A DNA stretch of 64,000 nt from Roseivivax sp. GX 12232 (GCF_021272185.1 NZ_JAJSEC010000012.1:42275-106274); one strand, 5' to 3'. Shown: positions 36,300-46,425, counted from the stretch's first letter. A program made the numbers and translations. Notes: generated by a model not told the origin, from the sequence alone.

Positions 36300-37790
36300 G
36301 TGGGCCCTCAAAGGTTGTCGTCATTGCTGGAGCAGTCGCCCGCGGTCCTGCCGCCGCTGCTGCTTGGCCTCGCGGGGCTGGCCGCGCTGCCGGCGCTGGG
36401 GCCGGTCTGGGCCTGGCCGCCCATGGCGCTGGCCCTGGCCTTCGCGCTGCCTGGCCTGCGGGTCCTGCCGCGCGGGCCGACACCCGATACCCTGCCCCGC
36501 GACGGCGGCCATGGCGCCTTCCTGCGCGCCGCCCCCGCCGCCTGGCGCGGCCCGCCCGGCAGCCGGCCGGTCTTCGTTCTTGCGGCCCTCGGCGGGCTCG
36601 ACCGCATCGCCGCCCAGCAGGGCGGCGCGGCGCTGCGCCAGGCCCGCGCGATCTGCCTCGACCGGCTGGCCGAAGTGGTGCGCGACACCGATGTGATCGC
36701 GACCCTCGGCGACAGCCGCCTGGCGCTTTCCGCCGCCCTGCCCCCCGACGGGGCCGAGGAACTGGCCGCCCGCCTGCGCGCCCGGCTCGAGGATCCTTTG
36801 GTCCTTGCCGGCCTGCGCTACTACCCGACCGCCGCGCTCGGCATCGCCTGCGGCGAGGGGCCCGAGACCCGGGCCGAGCCGCTTCTCGACCGGGCCGAGG
36901 TGGCGCTGGACGCCGCCCTGCGCGACGGCGCCTCCCAGATCCGGCTTTGGACCCCCGCCCTGGCGGAAGAGGCCGAGACCCGCCGTGCGCTCGCCCGCCG
37001 CGTCGCCCGCGCGCTCGAGACCGGGGAAATCCTGCCCTGGTTCCAGCCCCAGGTGGTGACCGCCACCGGCGCGCTCAGCGGGGTCGAGGTGTTGGCGCGC
37101 TGGAACCACCCCGAACGCGGCATCGTGCCGCCGGCGCAGTTCCTCGACGCGCTGGCGCAATCGGGCCGCGCGGGTAAGCTCGGCGGCGCCATGCTTTCCG
37201 CCGCCATGGCCGCGCTCTCCGGCTGGGACCGGCAGGGGCTCTCGGTGCCGCGCATCTCGGTCAACTTCGGGGCCGAGGAACTGGCCGACCCCAAGCTGGT
37301 CCCGCGCCTGCGCTGGGACCTCGACCGCTACGGGCTCACGCCCGAGCGCATCGGCATCGAGGTGCTGGAGTCGGTCCTCGCCCGCCACCGCGACTCCGAG
37401 GTGGCGCGCAACGTCCGGGCCCTGGCCGACCTCGGCTGCAGCATCGAGCTCGACGATTTCGGCACCGGCTCCGCCCCGATCAGCACCCTGCGGCTCCTGC
37501 CGATCCGGCGGCTGAAGATCGACCGCAGCATCGTCGCCGACCTCGACCGCGACGCGGGCCAGCACCGGATGGTGGCGGGCATCCTCTGCCTCGCCGACCG
37601 GCTCGGCCTCGACACGATCGCCGAAGGGGTGGAGCGCACCGGCGAACACGACCGGCTCGTCGACCTCGGCTGTGGGCACATCCAGGGCTACGGCATCGCC
37701 CGCCCGATGTCCGGGAAGGGCTTCGCCACCTGGCTCGCCGCCCGCGAAGCCCGCCGCGCCGCCCGCGCACCGAGAAGTCGCTCGGCGTGA
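36300..37790 (+). CDS. EAL-domain protein with degenerate GGDEF domain
   Basis: This 496-residue protein has an N-terminal hydrophobic pair (about 15-55), then a GGDEF-like domain whose signature is broken to ATLGDSRLALSA, so no cyclase activity is expected. The EAL domain (about 240-490) is complete: E263-V-L motif, ISVNFGAEEL (Asn), IEVLESV (Glu), LDDFGTGSAP (Asp pair), LKIDRSIV (Lys), AEGVERTGE (Glu) and HIQGYGI (Gln). It should hydrolyse cyclic di-GMP. The start is GTG at 36300. It lies between ttcA and yidC, unusual for that neighbourhood. Confidence 0.88.
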   Translation: MGPQRLSSLLEQSPAVLPPLLLGLAGLAALPALGPVWAWPPMALALAFALPGLRVLPRGPTPDTLPRDGGHGAFLRAAPAAWRGPPGSRPVFVLAALGGLDRIAAQQGGAALRQARAICLDRLAEVVRDTDVIATLGDSRLALSAALPPDGAEELAARLRARLEDPLVLAGLRYYPTAALGIACGEGPETRAEPLLDRAEVALDAALRDGASQIRLWTPALAEEAETRRALARRVARALETGEILPWFQPQVVTATGALSGVEVLARWNHPERGIVPPAQFLDALAQSGRAGKLGGAMLSAAMAALSGWDRQGLSVPRISVNFGAEELADPKLVPRLRWDLDRYGLTPERIGIEVLESVLARHRDSEVARNVRALADLGCSIELDDFGTGSAPISTLRLLPIRRLKIDRSIVADLDRDAGQHRMVAGILCLADRLGLDTIAEGVERTGEHDRLVDLGCGHIQGYGIARPMSGKGFATWLAAREARRAARAPRSRSA

Positions 37791-38275
37791 GGGGTTAGGC
37801 TGGCCGGTGGGTGCGGCGCCCAGCAAGTCGGAGCGCCCCGCCTGCCGCGCGCCAACCCGTTCGCAGTCTCTCGGGCATCACCACGGGCACTGCCAAGCAC
37901 TACCGGCCCCCTCTATTGCTGCCAGCCCCCCGGATCGTCCCTCTCCGGCTGCCAGCATCCCGGATCCCCGCACAACGCTCTCCGCACCACCAACCAGCCA
38001 GCACACAGCACCACCGGGCACCGCGCCACGCCATCTGCCAGCACACCGCACCACTCCGCTGCCCTCACCACACCAACGCACCACCCCGCTGCGCTCACCA
38101 CACCAACGCACCACCACACCTCCACCTACCAACACCCCGCACCCACCTGCCTCCCGCCGCGCCGCCAAGGGCGCGCGGCTCCGCCACACCGGCCGCTCAC
38201 CTCGAATCGACTTGACCTTCAGGGCCCCGCCCTGTTGAACCCGAGCCACTTGCAGCAAGTCAGGACCGGTCGGAC
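37791..38275. repeat. C-rich low-complexity intergenic region with 30-bp tandem repeat
   Basis: The 485 bases before yidC are unusually poor in G on this strand and dominated by CAC/CCA words. A 30-base unit, CCGCTGCGCT followed by CACCACACCAACGCACCACC, occurs twice in tandem at 38056-38085 and 38086-38115 with one difference, and related words recur on both sides. Frames through it give only Cys/Trp/Val/Gly repeats, so I do not call a gene. TTGACC at 38213-38218 is a possible -35 box for yidC. Confidence 0.7.
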
Positions 38276-40108
38276 ATGGACGATCAGAACAAGAACCTTC
38301 TCATCGCGACAGCCCTCTCTTTCGTCGTGATCCTCATATGGTTCGTGCTCTTCCCGCCGCCGGAGACACCGACCGATCCGAACGCGCCCGCGGTCACCGA
38401 AAGCCAGGCGGGCGACCCCGCCGAGGCACCCTCGACCGCCTCGGTCCCGGGCAGCGCGTCCGACGCCGAAGGCGCCGGCAGCGCCCAGACCACCTCCGCG
38501 GCGCCCCAGACCGCCGAGGACGCGCCGCGCGTCGCCATCGACACCCCGCGGGTCAAGGGCTCGCTCTCGCTGCGCGGCGGCCGGATCGACGACCTCAAGC
38601 TCAAGGACTACACCGAGACCATCGAAGAGGGCTCGGCCATCGTCTCGCTCTTCAACCCGGTGGGCGGCGACCAGTCCTATTACGCGCTCTACGGCTGGGC
38701 TCCCGGCCAGGGCCTGACCGCCGGGGACGTGCCCGGCCCCAACACCGAGTGGCGCGTCGCTGAAGGCGAGACCCTGACCGCCGACAGCCCCGTTGTCCTG
38801 GAATGGGAAAGCCCCGCCGGGCTGATCTTCCGCCGCCAGATCGCAGTCGACGAGAACTACATGTTCACCGTCACCCAGTCGGTCGACAACCCCACCGGCG
38901 ACGCCCGGCGGCTGGCCCCCTACGGCATCCTGGCGCGCCACGGCGAGCCGGTGAACGCCAAGAACTTCTTCATCCTGCACGAGGGCGCCATCGCCATGTC
39001 CGATGGCGAACTGACCGAGATCGGCTGGGGCGACATGACCGACCTGCCGAGCGAGGGCAACGCTCAGGCAGAGCGCCTGCAGGTCGGCGAGGACGGCTGG
39101 ATCGGCTTCACCGATCACTACTGGATGTCGACGCTGATCCCCGCCCCCGGCAGCGGCTTCCGCGCCGCGGCGAAATACGACGCGGCCCGTGACATCTACC
39201 AGACCGAGGCGGTGCTCCCGACCGTGGACCTCGCCGCCGGCGGCACCTCCGAGGTCACCACCCGGCTCTTCGCCGGCGCCAAGGAATGGGAGACCATCCG
39301 CGAATACCAGGCGACCGGCATCGACCGCTTCGTCGATTCCATCGACTGGGGCTGGTTCTTCTTCCTCACCAAGCCGATCTTCTGGGTCCTGCACGAGCTG
39401 AACGAGCTGATCGGCAACATGGGCGTGGCGATCATCACCCTGACGCTGCTGATCAAGGCGCTGCTGCTGCCCCTGGCCTACAAGTCCTATGTCTCCATGG
39501 CGAAGATGAAGGAACTTCAGCCCGAGATGGAGAAGATCAAGGAGCGCGCCGGCGACGACCGCCAGAAGCTCCAGCAGGAGATGATGGGCCTCTACAAGAA
39601 GGAAAAGGTGAACCCCGCCTCGGGCTGCCTGCCGATCCTTCTGCAGATCCCGATCTTCTTCTCGCTCTACAAGGTGATCTTCGTCACGCTCGAGCTGCGC
39701 CACGCGCCCTTCTTCGGGCCGTTCCGCGACCTCTCGGCGCCGGATCCGACCTCGATCTTCAACTTCTACGGCCTCTTGCCCTGGGGCGCGCCGCCGGAGG
39801 GCTCGATCCTGGCGCTGATCTTCATCGGCATCCTGCCGCTCCTGCTCGGCGTCTCGATGTGGCTGCAGCAGAAGCTGAACCCGGCACCGACCGATCCGAC
39901 GCAGGCGATGATCTTCGCCTGGATGCCCTGGGTCTTCATGTTCATGCTGGGCAGCTTCGCCTCGGGCCTCGTGGTCTACTGGATCGCCAACAACACGATC
40001 ACCTTCTCCCAGCAGTATGCGATCATGCGCAGCCAGGGTTACAAACCGGACGTGCTGGGCAACATCCTGTCGGGCTTCAAGAAGAAGAAGGGCGCCGACA
40101 GCACATGA
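38276..40108 (+). CDS. yidC: Membrane protein insertase YidC
   Basis: Protein of 610 residues. The first helix (LLIATALSFVVILIWFVLF) precedes an Ala/Thr-rich linker, a large periplasmic beta-sandwich (about 60-350), and five core helices from about 370. The core has SYVSMAKMKELQPEMEKIKE and the hydrophilic-groove Arg region. It ends in a Lys-rich tail (GFKKKKGADST). It inserts inner-membrane proteins with or without SecYEG. The MOSC gene overlaps it by four bases. Confidence 0.97.
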   Translation: MDDQNKNLLIATALSFVVILIWFVLFPPPETPTDPNAPAVTESQAGDPAEAPSTASVPGSASDAEGAGSAQTTSAAPQTAEDAPRVAIDTPRVKGSLSLRGGRIDDLKLKDYTETIEEGSAIVSLFNPVGGDQSYYALYGWAPGQGLTAGDVPGPNTEWRVAEGETLTADSPVVLEWESPAGLIFRRQIAVDENYMFTVTQSVDNPTGDARRLAPYGILARHGEPVNAKNFFILHEGAIAMSDGELTEIGWGDMTDLPSEGNAQAERLQVGEDGWIGFTDHYWMSTLIPAPGSGFRAAAKYDAARDIYQTEAVLPTVDLAAGGTSEVTTRLFAGAKEWETIREYQATGIDRFVDSIDWGWFFFLTKPIFWVLHELNELIGNMGVAIITLTLLIKALLLPLAYKSYVSMAKMKELQPEMEKIKERAGDDRQKLQQEMMGLYKKEKVNPASGCLPILLQIPIFFSLYKVIFVTLELRHAPFFGPFRDLSAPDPTSIFNFYGLLPWGAPPEGSILALIFIGILPLLLGVSMWLQQKLNPAPTDPTQAMIFAWMPWVFMFMLGSFASGLVVYWIANNTITFSQQYAIMRSQGYKPDVLGNILSGFKKKKGADST

Positions 40109-40848
40109 CCGGGCAGATCGCCTCGATCTGGCGCCACCCGATCAAGAGCCTGGGCCGCGAGGCCCTGGCGCGGGTGGCGCTGGAGCCCGGCCAGGGCCTG
40201 CCCTGGGACCGGGCCTGGGCCGTGGCGCACGAGGCCTCGAAGGCCGACGGCAGCGCCTGGGCGCCCTGCCAGAACTTCACCCGCGTCGCGCAATCGCCGA
40301 AGCTCATGGCCGTCACCGCGGTCTTCGACGACGCCGCCGGCACGATCACCCTGTCGCATCCCGACCGCCCCGATCTGACCGCCCGCCCCGAGACCGAGGG
40401 CGCGCGCATCGTCGACTGGCTCGCGCCGCTGGTCGCCGAGGGGCGCGCCGCGCCCGCGCGGCTCGTGCGCGCCGAGACCCGCGCCATGACCGACAGCGAT
40501 TTCCCCTCGGTGACGCTCTGCAATCTCAGCTCGCACCGCGCGGTCGAGGACCGGATCGGGCAGAAGCTCTCGATCCACCGCTGGCGCGGCAATCTCTGGC
40601 TCGACGGGCTGGCGCCCTGGGAAGAGTTCGACTGGATCGGCCGCGAGCTGCGGGTCGGCACGGCGCGGCTGCGCGTGGTCGAACGCACCGACCGCTGCCG
40701 CGCCACCACGGCCAACCCCGAGACCGGCGAAAGCGATGCCGACACGCTGGGCGCGCTGGACCACTGGGGGCACCGCGACTTCTCGGTCCGGGCCGAGGTG
40801 CTCGAGCCCGGCGAGATCGCGCTTGGTGATGGGGCCGCCCGGATATGA
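40105..40848 (+). CDS. MOSC-domain protein
   Basis: Protein of 247 residues. An N-terminal MOSC-N barrel (IASIWRHPIKSLGREALARV) is followed by a MOSC domain with VTLCNLSSHRAVED and the Cys-bearing RTDRCRATTANPETGESD, where Cys is the expected molybdenum-cofactor/sulfur-carrier residue. It resembles YcbX/YiiM-type proteins that reduce N-hydroxylated compounds using Moco. The start ATG overlaps the yidC stop. The natural electron donor is unknown. Confidence 0.85.
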   Translation: MTGQIASIWRHPIKSLGREALARVALEPGQGLPWDRAWAVAHEASKADGSAWAPCQNFTRVAQSPKLMAVTAVFDDAAGTITLSHPDRPDLTARPETEGARIVDWLAPLVAEGRAAPARLVRAETRAMTDSDFPSVTLCNLSSHRAVEDRIGQKLSIHRWRGNLWLDGLAPWEEFDWIGRELRVGTARLRVVERTDRCRATTANPETGESDADTLGALDHWGHRDFSVRAEVLEPGEIALGDGAARI

Positions 40849-41501
40849 CCGACCGCCTGCCCTTCCCCGTGGCCGAAGAGCCCGACCCCCAGGTCCTCGA
40901 GGACGCCCGCAAGCTGTTTGCCGGGGGCGCCGACTTCCTCAAGGGCGTCGTCGCCATGGACGGCCTGCCCGAGGGCGACCGCGCCGAGGTCTGTTTCGCC
41001 GGCCGCTCCAACGTCGGAAAATCCAGCCTGATCAACGCGCTGACCGGCCGCAAGGGCCTGGCGCGCGCCTCGAACACGCCGGGCCGCACGCAGGAGATCA
41101 ACTTCTTCACCCTGGCCGAAAGCCATTACCTCGTGGACCTGCCGGGCTATGGCTACGCCAATGCGCCCCTGCCGGTCGTGGAGAAGTGGCAGCGGCTCCT
41201 GAAGCAGTATCTTTCGGGCCGGGCGAACCTGCGCCGGGCCTTCGTGCTGATCGACGCCCGCCACGGGGTGAAATCGGTCGACGAAGAGATCCTGACCCTG
41301 CTCGACAAGAGCGCGGTGACCTTCCAGGCGGTGCTGACCAAGGCCGACAAGGTCAAGGAGAAGGACCGCGCCCGGGTGCTGGCCCAGGTGCGCGAGAAGC
41401 TCTCCAAGCACCCCGCCGCCTACCCCGAGCTGATCCTGACCTCGGCCGAGAAGGGCGACGGCATCGCCACGCTCCGGGCGATCATCGCCGGCCTCGCCTG
41501 A
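40845..41501 (+). CDS. engB: Ribosome biogenesis GTP-binding protein EngB/YsxC
   Basis: GTPase of 218 residues involved in large-subunit assembly. G1 is GRSNVGKSSLINAL. G3 is DLPGYGYAN, the family-specific variant. G4 is TKADK and G5 is TSAEKGDG. It overlaps the MOSC gene by four bases, so yidC, MOSC and engB are one transcriptional unit. Confidence 0.96.
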   Translation: MTDRLPFPVAEEPDPQVLEDARKLFAGGADFLKGVVAMDGLPEGDRAEVCFAGRSNVGKSSLINALTGRKGLARASNTPGRTQEINFFTLAESHYLVDLPGYGYANAPLPVVEKWQRLLKQYLSGRANLRRAFVLIDARHGVKSVDEEILTLLDKSAVTFQAVLTKADKVKEKDRARVLAQVREKLSKHPAAYPELILTSAEKGDGIATLRAIIAGLA

Positions 41502-41567
41502 GCGGCCCTTGCGTCGCGCCGGGCAAGACCCGATAAGCGTCCCCGAGCCTTCGTTCCGGGACCACAG

Positions 41568-42461
41568 ATGAAGACGCAGGACATGCAGCGAGACTGGCAC
41601 GCAACCGCCCGCACCCTATCCGAGGCGCTGCCCTACATGCAGCGCTATTCCGGCGCGATCGTGGTGGTGAAATTCGGCGGCAACGCCATGGGCGACACCG
41701 CCGCCATGGCCGAGTTCGCCCGCGACATCGTGCTGATGCGGCAGGTCGGCATCAACCCGGTCGTGGTGCATGGCGGCGGGCCGATGATCAACGAGATGCT
41801 CGGCAAGCTGGGGATCGAATCGCAGTTCGTGCGCGGCAAGCGGGTCACCGACCAGGCCACCGTCGAGGTGGTCGAGATGGTGCTGACCGGGCTCGTGAAC
41901 AAGCGCATCGTACAGGCGATCATGGACGAGGGCGGCCGCGCGGTCGGACTTTCCGGCAAGGACGACGACCTCATGGTCTGCACCGCCGACGACCCCGAAC
42001 TGGGTTATGTCGGCCGCCCGATCGAGATGAACGTGCAGGTCCTGCGCGACCTCTTCGCCGCGGGCATCATCCCGGTGATCGCGCCTGTGGCGACCGGCAT
42101 GGACCCCGCCGAGACCTTCAACGTCAACGGCGACACCGCCGCCGGCGCCATCGCCGGTGCGCTCGAGGCCGACCGCCTGCTGCTGCTGACCGATGTGGCC
42201 GGCGTGAAGGACACCTCGGGCGAGGTGGTGACCGCGCTGACCCCCGAGGAGGTCCGCGAGATGACCGACGCCGGCACCATAGCGGGCGGCATGATCCCCA
42301 AGACCGAAACCGCGCTCAAGGCCATCGAGGACGGCGTGCGGGCGGTGGTCATCCTCGACGGACGGGTGCCCAACGCCTGCCTCTTGGAGCTTTTCACCGA
42401 ACACGGGGCGGGCTCGCTGATCCGGCCCGCCGATCTGCCCAAGCGCGCGGCGCGGGGCTGA
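41568..42461 (+). CDS. argB: Acetylglutamate kinase
   Basis: Enzyme of 297 residues for the second step of arginine synthesis. Motifs: [10 protein letters not shown] (ATP), [13 protein letters not shown] (substrate), KVGNAV-like [20 protein letters not shown], and [14 protein letters not shown]. The N-terminal extension (about 1-25) that precedes the kinase core is common in arginine-inhibited, hexameric forms, so feedback inhibition by arginine is likely. ACCACAG precedes the ATG, a weak site. It is 66 bases after engB. Confidence 0.96.
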   Translation: MKTQDMQRDWHATARTLSEALPYMQRYSGAIVVVKFGGNAMGDTAAMAEFARDIVLMRQVGINPVVVHGGGPMINEMLGKLGIESQFVRGKRVTDQATVEVVEMVLTGLVNKRIVQAIMDEGGRAVGLSGKDDDLMVCTADDPELGYVGRPIEMNVQVLRDLFAAGIIPVIAPVATGMDPAETFNVNGDTAAGAIAGALEADRLLLLTDVAGVKDTSGEVVTALTPEEVREMTDAGTIAGGMIPKTETALKAIEDGVRAVVILDGRVPNACLLELFTEHGAGSLIRPADLPKRAARG

Positions 42462-42465
42462 CCGG

Positions 42466-42960
42466 ATGCGCCGCCTGATCCTCATGCGCCACGCCAAGTC
42501 GGACTGGCACCAGGGGCTCGAGGATCACGACCGGCCGCTGAACAAGCGCGGGCGCCGCTCGGCGGACGCGCTGGGGCGCTGGCTGCGCGAGAAGGGCTGG
42601 CAGCCCGACGCGGCGGTCCTCTCCAGCGCCATGCGCACGGTGGAGACGCTGGGCCGGCTCGACCTCGACTGCCCGGTGCGCACCAGCCGCGCGCTCTACC
42701 TCGCCGCCCCTGCCGAGATCCTGGAGGCGCTGCGCGAGGAAGAGGCCGAGACCCTGCTGGTGGTCGGCCACAACCCCGGCATCGCCTTCCTGGCCCAGGC
42801 GCTGGTCGCCCGCGCGCCCGCGCATGCGCGTTTCGACGACTACCCCACCGGCGCCACGCTGGTGGTCGAGTTCGAGGTCTCGGACTGGGCGGACCTGGCC
42901 TCGGGCAGCGGGCGGGTCGTGGATTTCGTCATCCCGCGCGAGCTGCCGGGCGTGGAATGA
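42466..42960 (+). CDS. sixA: Phosphohistidine phosphatase SixA-like
   Basis: Protein of 164 residues, histidine phosphatase superfamily. The RHA motif (LILMRHAKSDWHQG) supplies the catalytic His and Arg; VVGHNPGI carries the second His. SixA removes phosphate from histidine of Hpt or phosphotransfer proteins. Four bases after argB. The partner is not identifiable here. Confidence 0.88.
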   Translation: MRRLILMRHAKSDWHQGLEDHDRPLNKRGRRSADALGRWLREKGWQPDAAVLSSAMRTVETLGRLDLDCPVRTSRALYLAAPAEILEALREEEAETLLVVGHNPGIAFLAQALVARAPAHARFDDYPTGATLVVEFEVSDWADLASGSGRVVDFVIPRELPGVE

Positions 42961-42965
42961 CAAAC

Positions 42966-42985
42966 GGGCGCCCCGAAAGGCGCCC
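42966..42985. terminator. Hairpin between convergent sixA and bztD
   Basis: GGGCGCC (42966-42972) pairs with GGCGCCC (42979-42985) around CCGAAA. It lies just after sixA and about 30 bases from the end of the opposing bztD. It lacks a T-run on either strand, so it is a weak or bidirectional terminator candidate. Confidence 0.4.
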
Positions 42986-43014
42986 GCTGGCAGAAACCTT
43001 GAAAATCGCGCCGG

Positions 43015-43809
43015 TCAGTGACCGAGAATCTGGCTCAGGAAGAGCTTCGTCCGCTCGTTCTGCGGGTTGTTGAAGAACTCCTCGGGCTCGTTCTGTTCGA
43101 CGATCTGGCCCTGGTCCATGAAGATCACCCGGTTCGCGACCTGCCGCGCGAAGCCCATCTCGTGGGTCACGCAGAGCATGGTCATCCCCTCCTCGGCGAG
43201 CTCGACCATGGTGTCGAGCACCTCCTTGATCATCTCGGGGTCGAGCGCCGACGTGGGCTCGTCGAAAAGCATGATCCGCGGCTTCATACAGAGCGAGCGC
43301 GCGATGGCCACCCGCTGCTGCTGACCACCCGAGAGCTGGCCGGGGTATTTGTCGGCCTGCTCGGGGATCTTCACCTTCTCGAGGAAATGCATCGCCGTGG
43401 CCTCGGCCTCGTGCTTGGGCGTCTTGCGCACCCAGATCGGGGCCAGCGTGCAGTTCTCGAGGATGGTGAGATGCGGGAAGAGGTTGAAGTGCTGGAACAC
43501 CATGCCGACCTCGGAGCGGATCGTGTCGATGTTCTTGATATCCGAGGACAGCACCGTCCCGTCGACCTCGATCCGGCCCTTCTGGTGCTCCTCCAGCGCG
43601 TTGATGCAGCGGATCAGCGTCGACTTGCCCGAACCCGAGGGCCCGGCGATGACGATGCGCTCGCCGCGGTAGACCGTCAGGTCGATGTCGCGCAGGACGT
43701 GGAAGCTTCCGAACCACTTGTTCATGTTCTCGATCGAGATCGCGACCTCGTTCGAAACCTGCATCTGGCTGCTCTCGGCGGCCTGCGTATCGGTGGCGAC
43801 ATTTGTCAT
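43015..43809 (-). CDS. bztD: Amino acid ABC transporter ATPase (BztD-like)
   Basis: Protein of 264 residues. Walker [11 protein letters not shown]-loop [10 protein letters not shown], signature LSGGQQQR, Walker [15 protein letters not shown] and switch VTHEMGF are all in place. It belongs to the polar amino acid uptake (PAAT) type. Last gene of the bztABCD operon, 12 bases after the permease. It should power uptake of glutamate, glutamine, aspartate and asparagine as shown for Bzt in Rhodobacter; here that is by homology. Confidence 0.95.
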   Translation of the reverse strand: MTNVATDTQAAESSQMQVSNEVAISIENMNKWFGSFHVLRDIDLTVYRGERIVIAGPSGSGKSTLIRCINALEEHQKGRIEVDGTVLSSDIKNIDTIRSEVGMVFQHFNLFPHLTILENCTLAPIWVRKTPKHEAEATAMHFLEKVKIPEQADKYPGQLSGGQQQRVAIARSLCMKPRIMLFDEPTSALDPEMIKEVLDTMVELAEEGMTMLCVTHEMGFARQVANRVIFMDQGQIVEQNEPEEFFNNPQNERTKLFLSQILGH

Positions 43810-43821
43810 GTTGGGTCTCCC

Positions 43822-45114
43822 TTACCGATGGTCCGTGGCAAGCTCGCGTTCGAGCCACTGGGAATATTTCGAGATGCCGAAGCAGACGACGAAGAACAGG
43901 AGCGCGGCAAAGCCCAGAAGCTCCCAGTAGACGCCGTTCCAGTCCGTCGAGGCGAGGATCGGGCCGCGGATCATGCCCACCAGGTCGAACATCGAGATGA
44001 TCGAGACCAGCGTGGTGTCCTTGAAGAGGCCCACCGCCACGTTGACGATGCCCGGGATGGAGATCTTCAGCGCCTGCGGCAGGATGATCAGCCGCATCGC
44101 CTGCGCGTAGTCGAGCCCGAGGCTGTCGGCGGCCTCGTATTGGCCCTTGGGCAGCGCCGCGAGCCCGCCCCGGATCACCTCGGCGATATAGGCCGAGGCG
44201 AACATGGTGATCATGATGATCACCCGCAGGATCAGGTCGAAGTTGCTGCCCGGCGGCAGGAAGTAGGCCAGGACCACATTCGCCACGAAGAGCAGCGTGA
44301 TCAGCGGCACGCCGCGGACGAACTCGATGAAGATCACGCAGATCGCCTTGATGATCGGCATGTCCGAGCGGCGCCCCAGCGCCAGCGCGATGCCGAAGGG
44401 GATCGAGAGCGACACACAGACCGTCCCGAGGATCAGGTTCAGCATGAAGCCGCCCATGTTCCGCGAAGCGACGGGTTCGAGCGCCACGATGCCCTCGGTC
44501 GGGATGAAGCCCACCACGAACCAGAAGACCAGCGCCGCCAGGATGCCTCCGAAGAAGCCCATGGCGAAGCTCTGCGCGACCAGCCGGCTGTAGGTCAGGT
44601 AGCCCGCGACGATGCCCGCCGCGGCAAAGATCGGCACCAGGATCGAGCCGCCCCAGATCAGCCAGTAGGCCAGGAAGGGATAGACCGCGGTGAAGACCAG
44701 CATCTGCGCCGGGAAGACCTTGCGGAAGAGCACCGGCGCGATGGCGATGAACAGCAGCACGAAGGCCACCGTCGGGCGCCAGTACTGCTCGGAGGGATAC
44801 TGGAACCCGAAGAGCAGCTGGTTCCAGCGTTCGGTCAGCACCGCGAAGCAGCCGCCGAGCTGGCCCTCGAGGATCTCGCGACAGGCGCGGATCGAGGGCG
44901 CGTCCCAGATCCCGTTCAGGAACCAGGGCATCACCGAGGATAACATCCACCAGATGCAGTAGAGCGCCAGCAGCGTCAGGATGCCGTTGGGGATCGTCGA
45001 GAAGAGGTTCTCGCGCATCCATTTCACCACCCCGCGCTCGGCCCCGGGGGGCTCCTGCTCGGGCAGCATGGTGTCGCGGACGAAGCGGACGGAATGGGCG
45101 TGGGTATCGGCCAT
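43822..45114 (-). CDS. bztC: Amino acid ABC transporter permease (BztC-like)
   Basis: Permease of 430 residues. Hydrophobic helices are present from about 45 on, with an inserted variable segment (about 60-140) and a periplasmic loop. The core has FEFVRGVPLITLLF-like IEFVRGVPLITLLFVANVVL and the EAA loop EAADSLGLDYAQAMRLIILP contacting the ATPase. The N-terminal 30 residues are hydrophilic. The gene begins one base after bztB ends, in tight operon spacing. Confidence 0.95.
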   Translation of the reverse strand: MADTHAHSVRFVRDTMLPEQEPPGAERGVVKWMRENLFSTIPNGILTLLALYCIWWMLSSVMPWFLNGIWDAPSIRACREILEGQLGGCFAVLTERWNQLLFGFQYPSEQYWRPTVAFVLLFIAIAPVLFRKVFPAQMLVFTAVYPFLAYWLIWGGSILVPIFAAAGIVAGYLTYSRLVAQSFAMGFFGGILAALVFWFVVGFIPTEGIVALEPVASRNMGGFMLNLILGTVCVSLSIPFGIALALGRRSDMPIIKAICVIFIEFVRGVPLITLLFVANVVLAYFLPPGSNFDLILRVIIMITMFASAYIAEVIRGGLAALPKGQYEAADSLGLDYAQAMRLIILPQALKISIPGIVNVAVGLFKDTTLVSIISMFDLVGMIRGPILASTDWNGVYWELLGFAALLFFVVCFGISKYSQWLERELATDHR

Positions 45115-45115
45115 C

Positions 45116-46330
45116 TCAGCGCTCCTTCAGCGACACGGAGGAGTTGTAGACGTTCATCACCGCCGAGATCGTCAGGCTGATCGCCAGGTAGAAGGCCATG
45201 AGCAGGAGGATCGACTCGATCGCCCGGCCGGTCTGGTTCAGCGTGATGCCCCCCAGCGTGCCGGTCAGGTCCATGTAGCCCACCGCAATCGCCAGCGAGG
45301 AGTTCTTGGTGATGTTGAGGTAATGCGAGATCAGCGGCGGCACGATCACCCGCAGCGCCTGCGGCAGGACCACGAGGTTCATGATCCGGTTCGGACGCAG
45401 CCCCAGCGAGGCGGCGGCCTCGCTCTGGCCGCGGCTCACCGACAGGATGCCCGCGCGCACGTTCTCGGCGATGAAGGCGCCGGTATAGATCGCCAGCGCG
45501 AACCAGAGCGCGATGAGCGAGCCCAGGATGTTGATCCCGCCGGTGAAGTTGAAGCCGCCGAGCTCGGGCAGCTCGAGCGAGATCGGCTGCCCCAGCGCGA
45601 AGAACACCAGGAGCGCCGGCACGAAGGCGATGGCCAGCGCCGGCCAGCCCATCGGCAGCAGCTTGCCCGTGGCGTAGAGGAGCCGCGTGGCGTAGCGGCG
45701 GTAGGCGAAGGCGCCCACCACGCCGGCCAGGAAGACCAGCATGACCGCCCAGCCGCCGGCCTCGAAGATCGGCTTCGGGATATAGACCCCGCGGTTGGTG
45801 AATGCGATGGCGCCGAAGAGCATCGAGGCCTCGGGGTCCTCGCCCCGGAAGGCGCGCGGCGCCGGCAGCACCGCGGTCATGACGGTGAAGATGATGATGA
45901 TCCAGATCAGCACCGGCACGTTGCGGAAGGCTTCGACGTAGATCGACATCAGCTGGCGCACGAGCCAGTTGTTCGACAGCCGCAGCACGCCCGCGAAGAC
46001 CCCGATCACCGTGGCGGTGATACAGGCCAGGAAGGACACCAGGAGCGTGTTCAAGACGCCCACCAGCGAGGCCCGCCAGTGGTCCATCTGGTTGTCGTAT
46101 TCGATCAGCGTCTGGTTGATGTCGTAATTGGCCGGATCTCCGAGGAAGCCGAAGGAGATCGTCAGCCCGGCGTCTTCGAGGTTCTGCGCGAGGTTCGAGC
46201 CCAGGTAGGCGAACAAGGCTGCGACGCAGACGAGCGCGATGAACTGGAACGTATAAGCTCGATACCGCGTGTCGTTCAGCAGCATGGACAGCTTGAACGA
46301 ACTCTGCGGAGGATCGCTGAGTGTCGTCAT
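45116..46330 (-). CDS. bztB: Amino acid ABC transporter permease (BztB-like)
   Basis: Permease of 404 residues. A first helix at about 25-45 (FQFIALVCVAALFAYLGSNL) is followed by EAFRNVPVLIWIIIIF and the C-terminal coupling loop RGQSEAAASLGLRPNRIMNL. It pairs with BztC. The long central segment (about 130-210) is inserted as in other Bzt/Aap permeases. It is separated from bztA by 136 bases containing a stem-loop that may stabilise the upstream mRNA. Confidence 0.95.
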   Translation of the reverse strand: MTTLSDPPQSSFKLSMLLNDTRYRAYTFQFIALVCVAALFAYLGSNLAQNLEDAGLTISFGFLGDPANYDINQTLIEYDNQMDHWRASLVGVLNTLLVSFLACITATVIGVFAGVLRLSNNWLVRQLMSIYVEAFRNVPVLIWIIIIFTVMTAVLPAPRAFRGEDPEASMLFGAIAFTNRGVYIPKPIFEAGGWAVMLVFLAGVVGAFAYRRYATRLLYATGKLLPMGWPALAIAFVPALLVFFALGQPISLELPELGGFNFTGGINILGSLIALWFALAIYTGAFIAENVRAGILSVSRGQSEAAASLGLRPNRIMNLVVLPQALRVIVPPLISHYLNITKNSSLAIAVGYMDLTGTLGGITLNQTGRAIESILLLMAFYLAISLTISAVMNVYNSSVSLKER

Positions 46331-46425
46331 TGGGGTATCCCTGAGGTTCTCCAGGACATTCTGCCGCGCGGTTGCTCCGCGCTGGCCGGCCTGGATGCGT
46401 TATGGTCCGTCGATGCGGAAACGCG

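Noticed and set aside
37878..38258. Minus-strand frame with Cys/Val/Gly repeats
   Set aside because: It is the reverse of the C-rich minisatellite and has no ribosome binding site.
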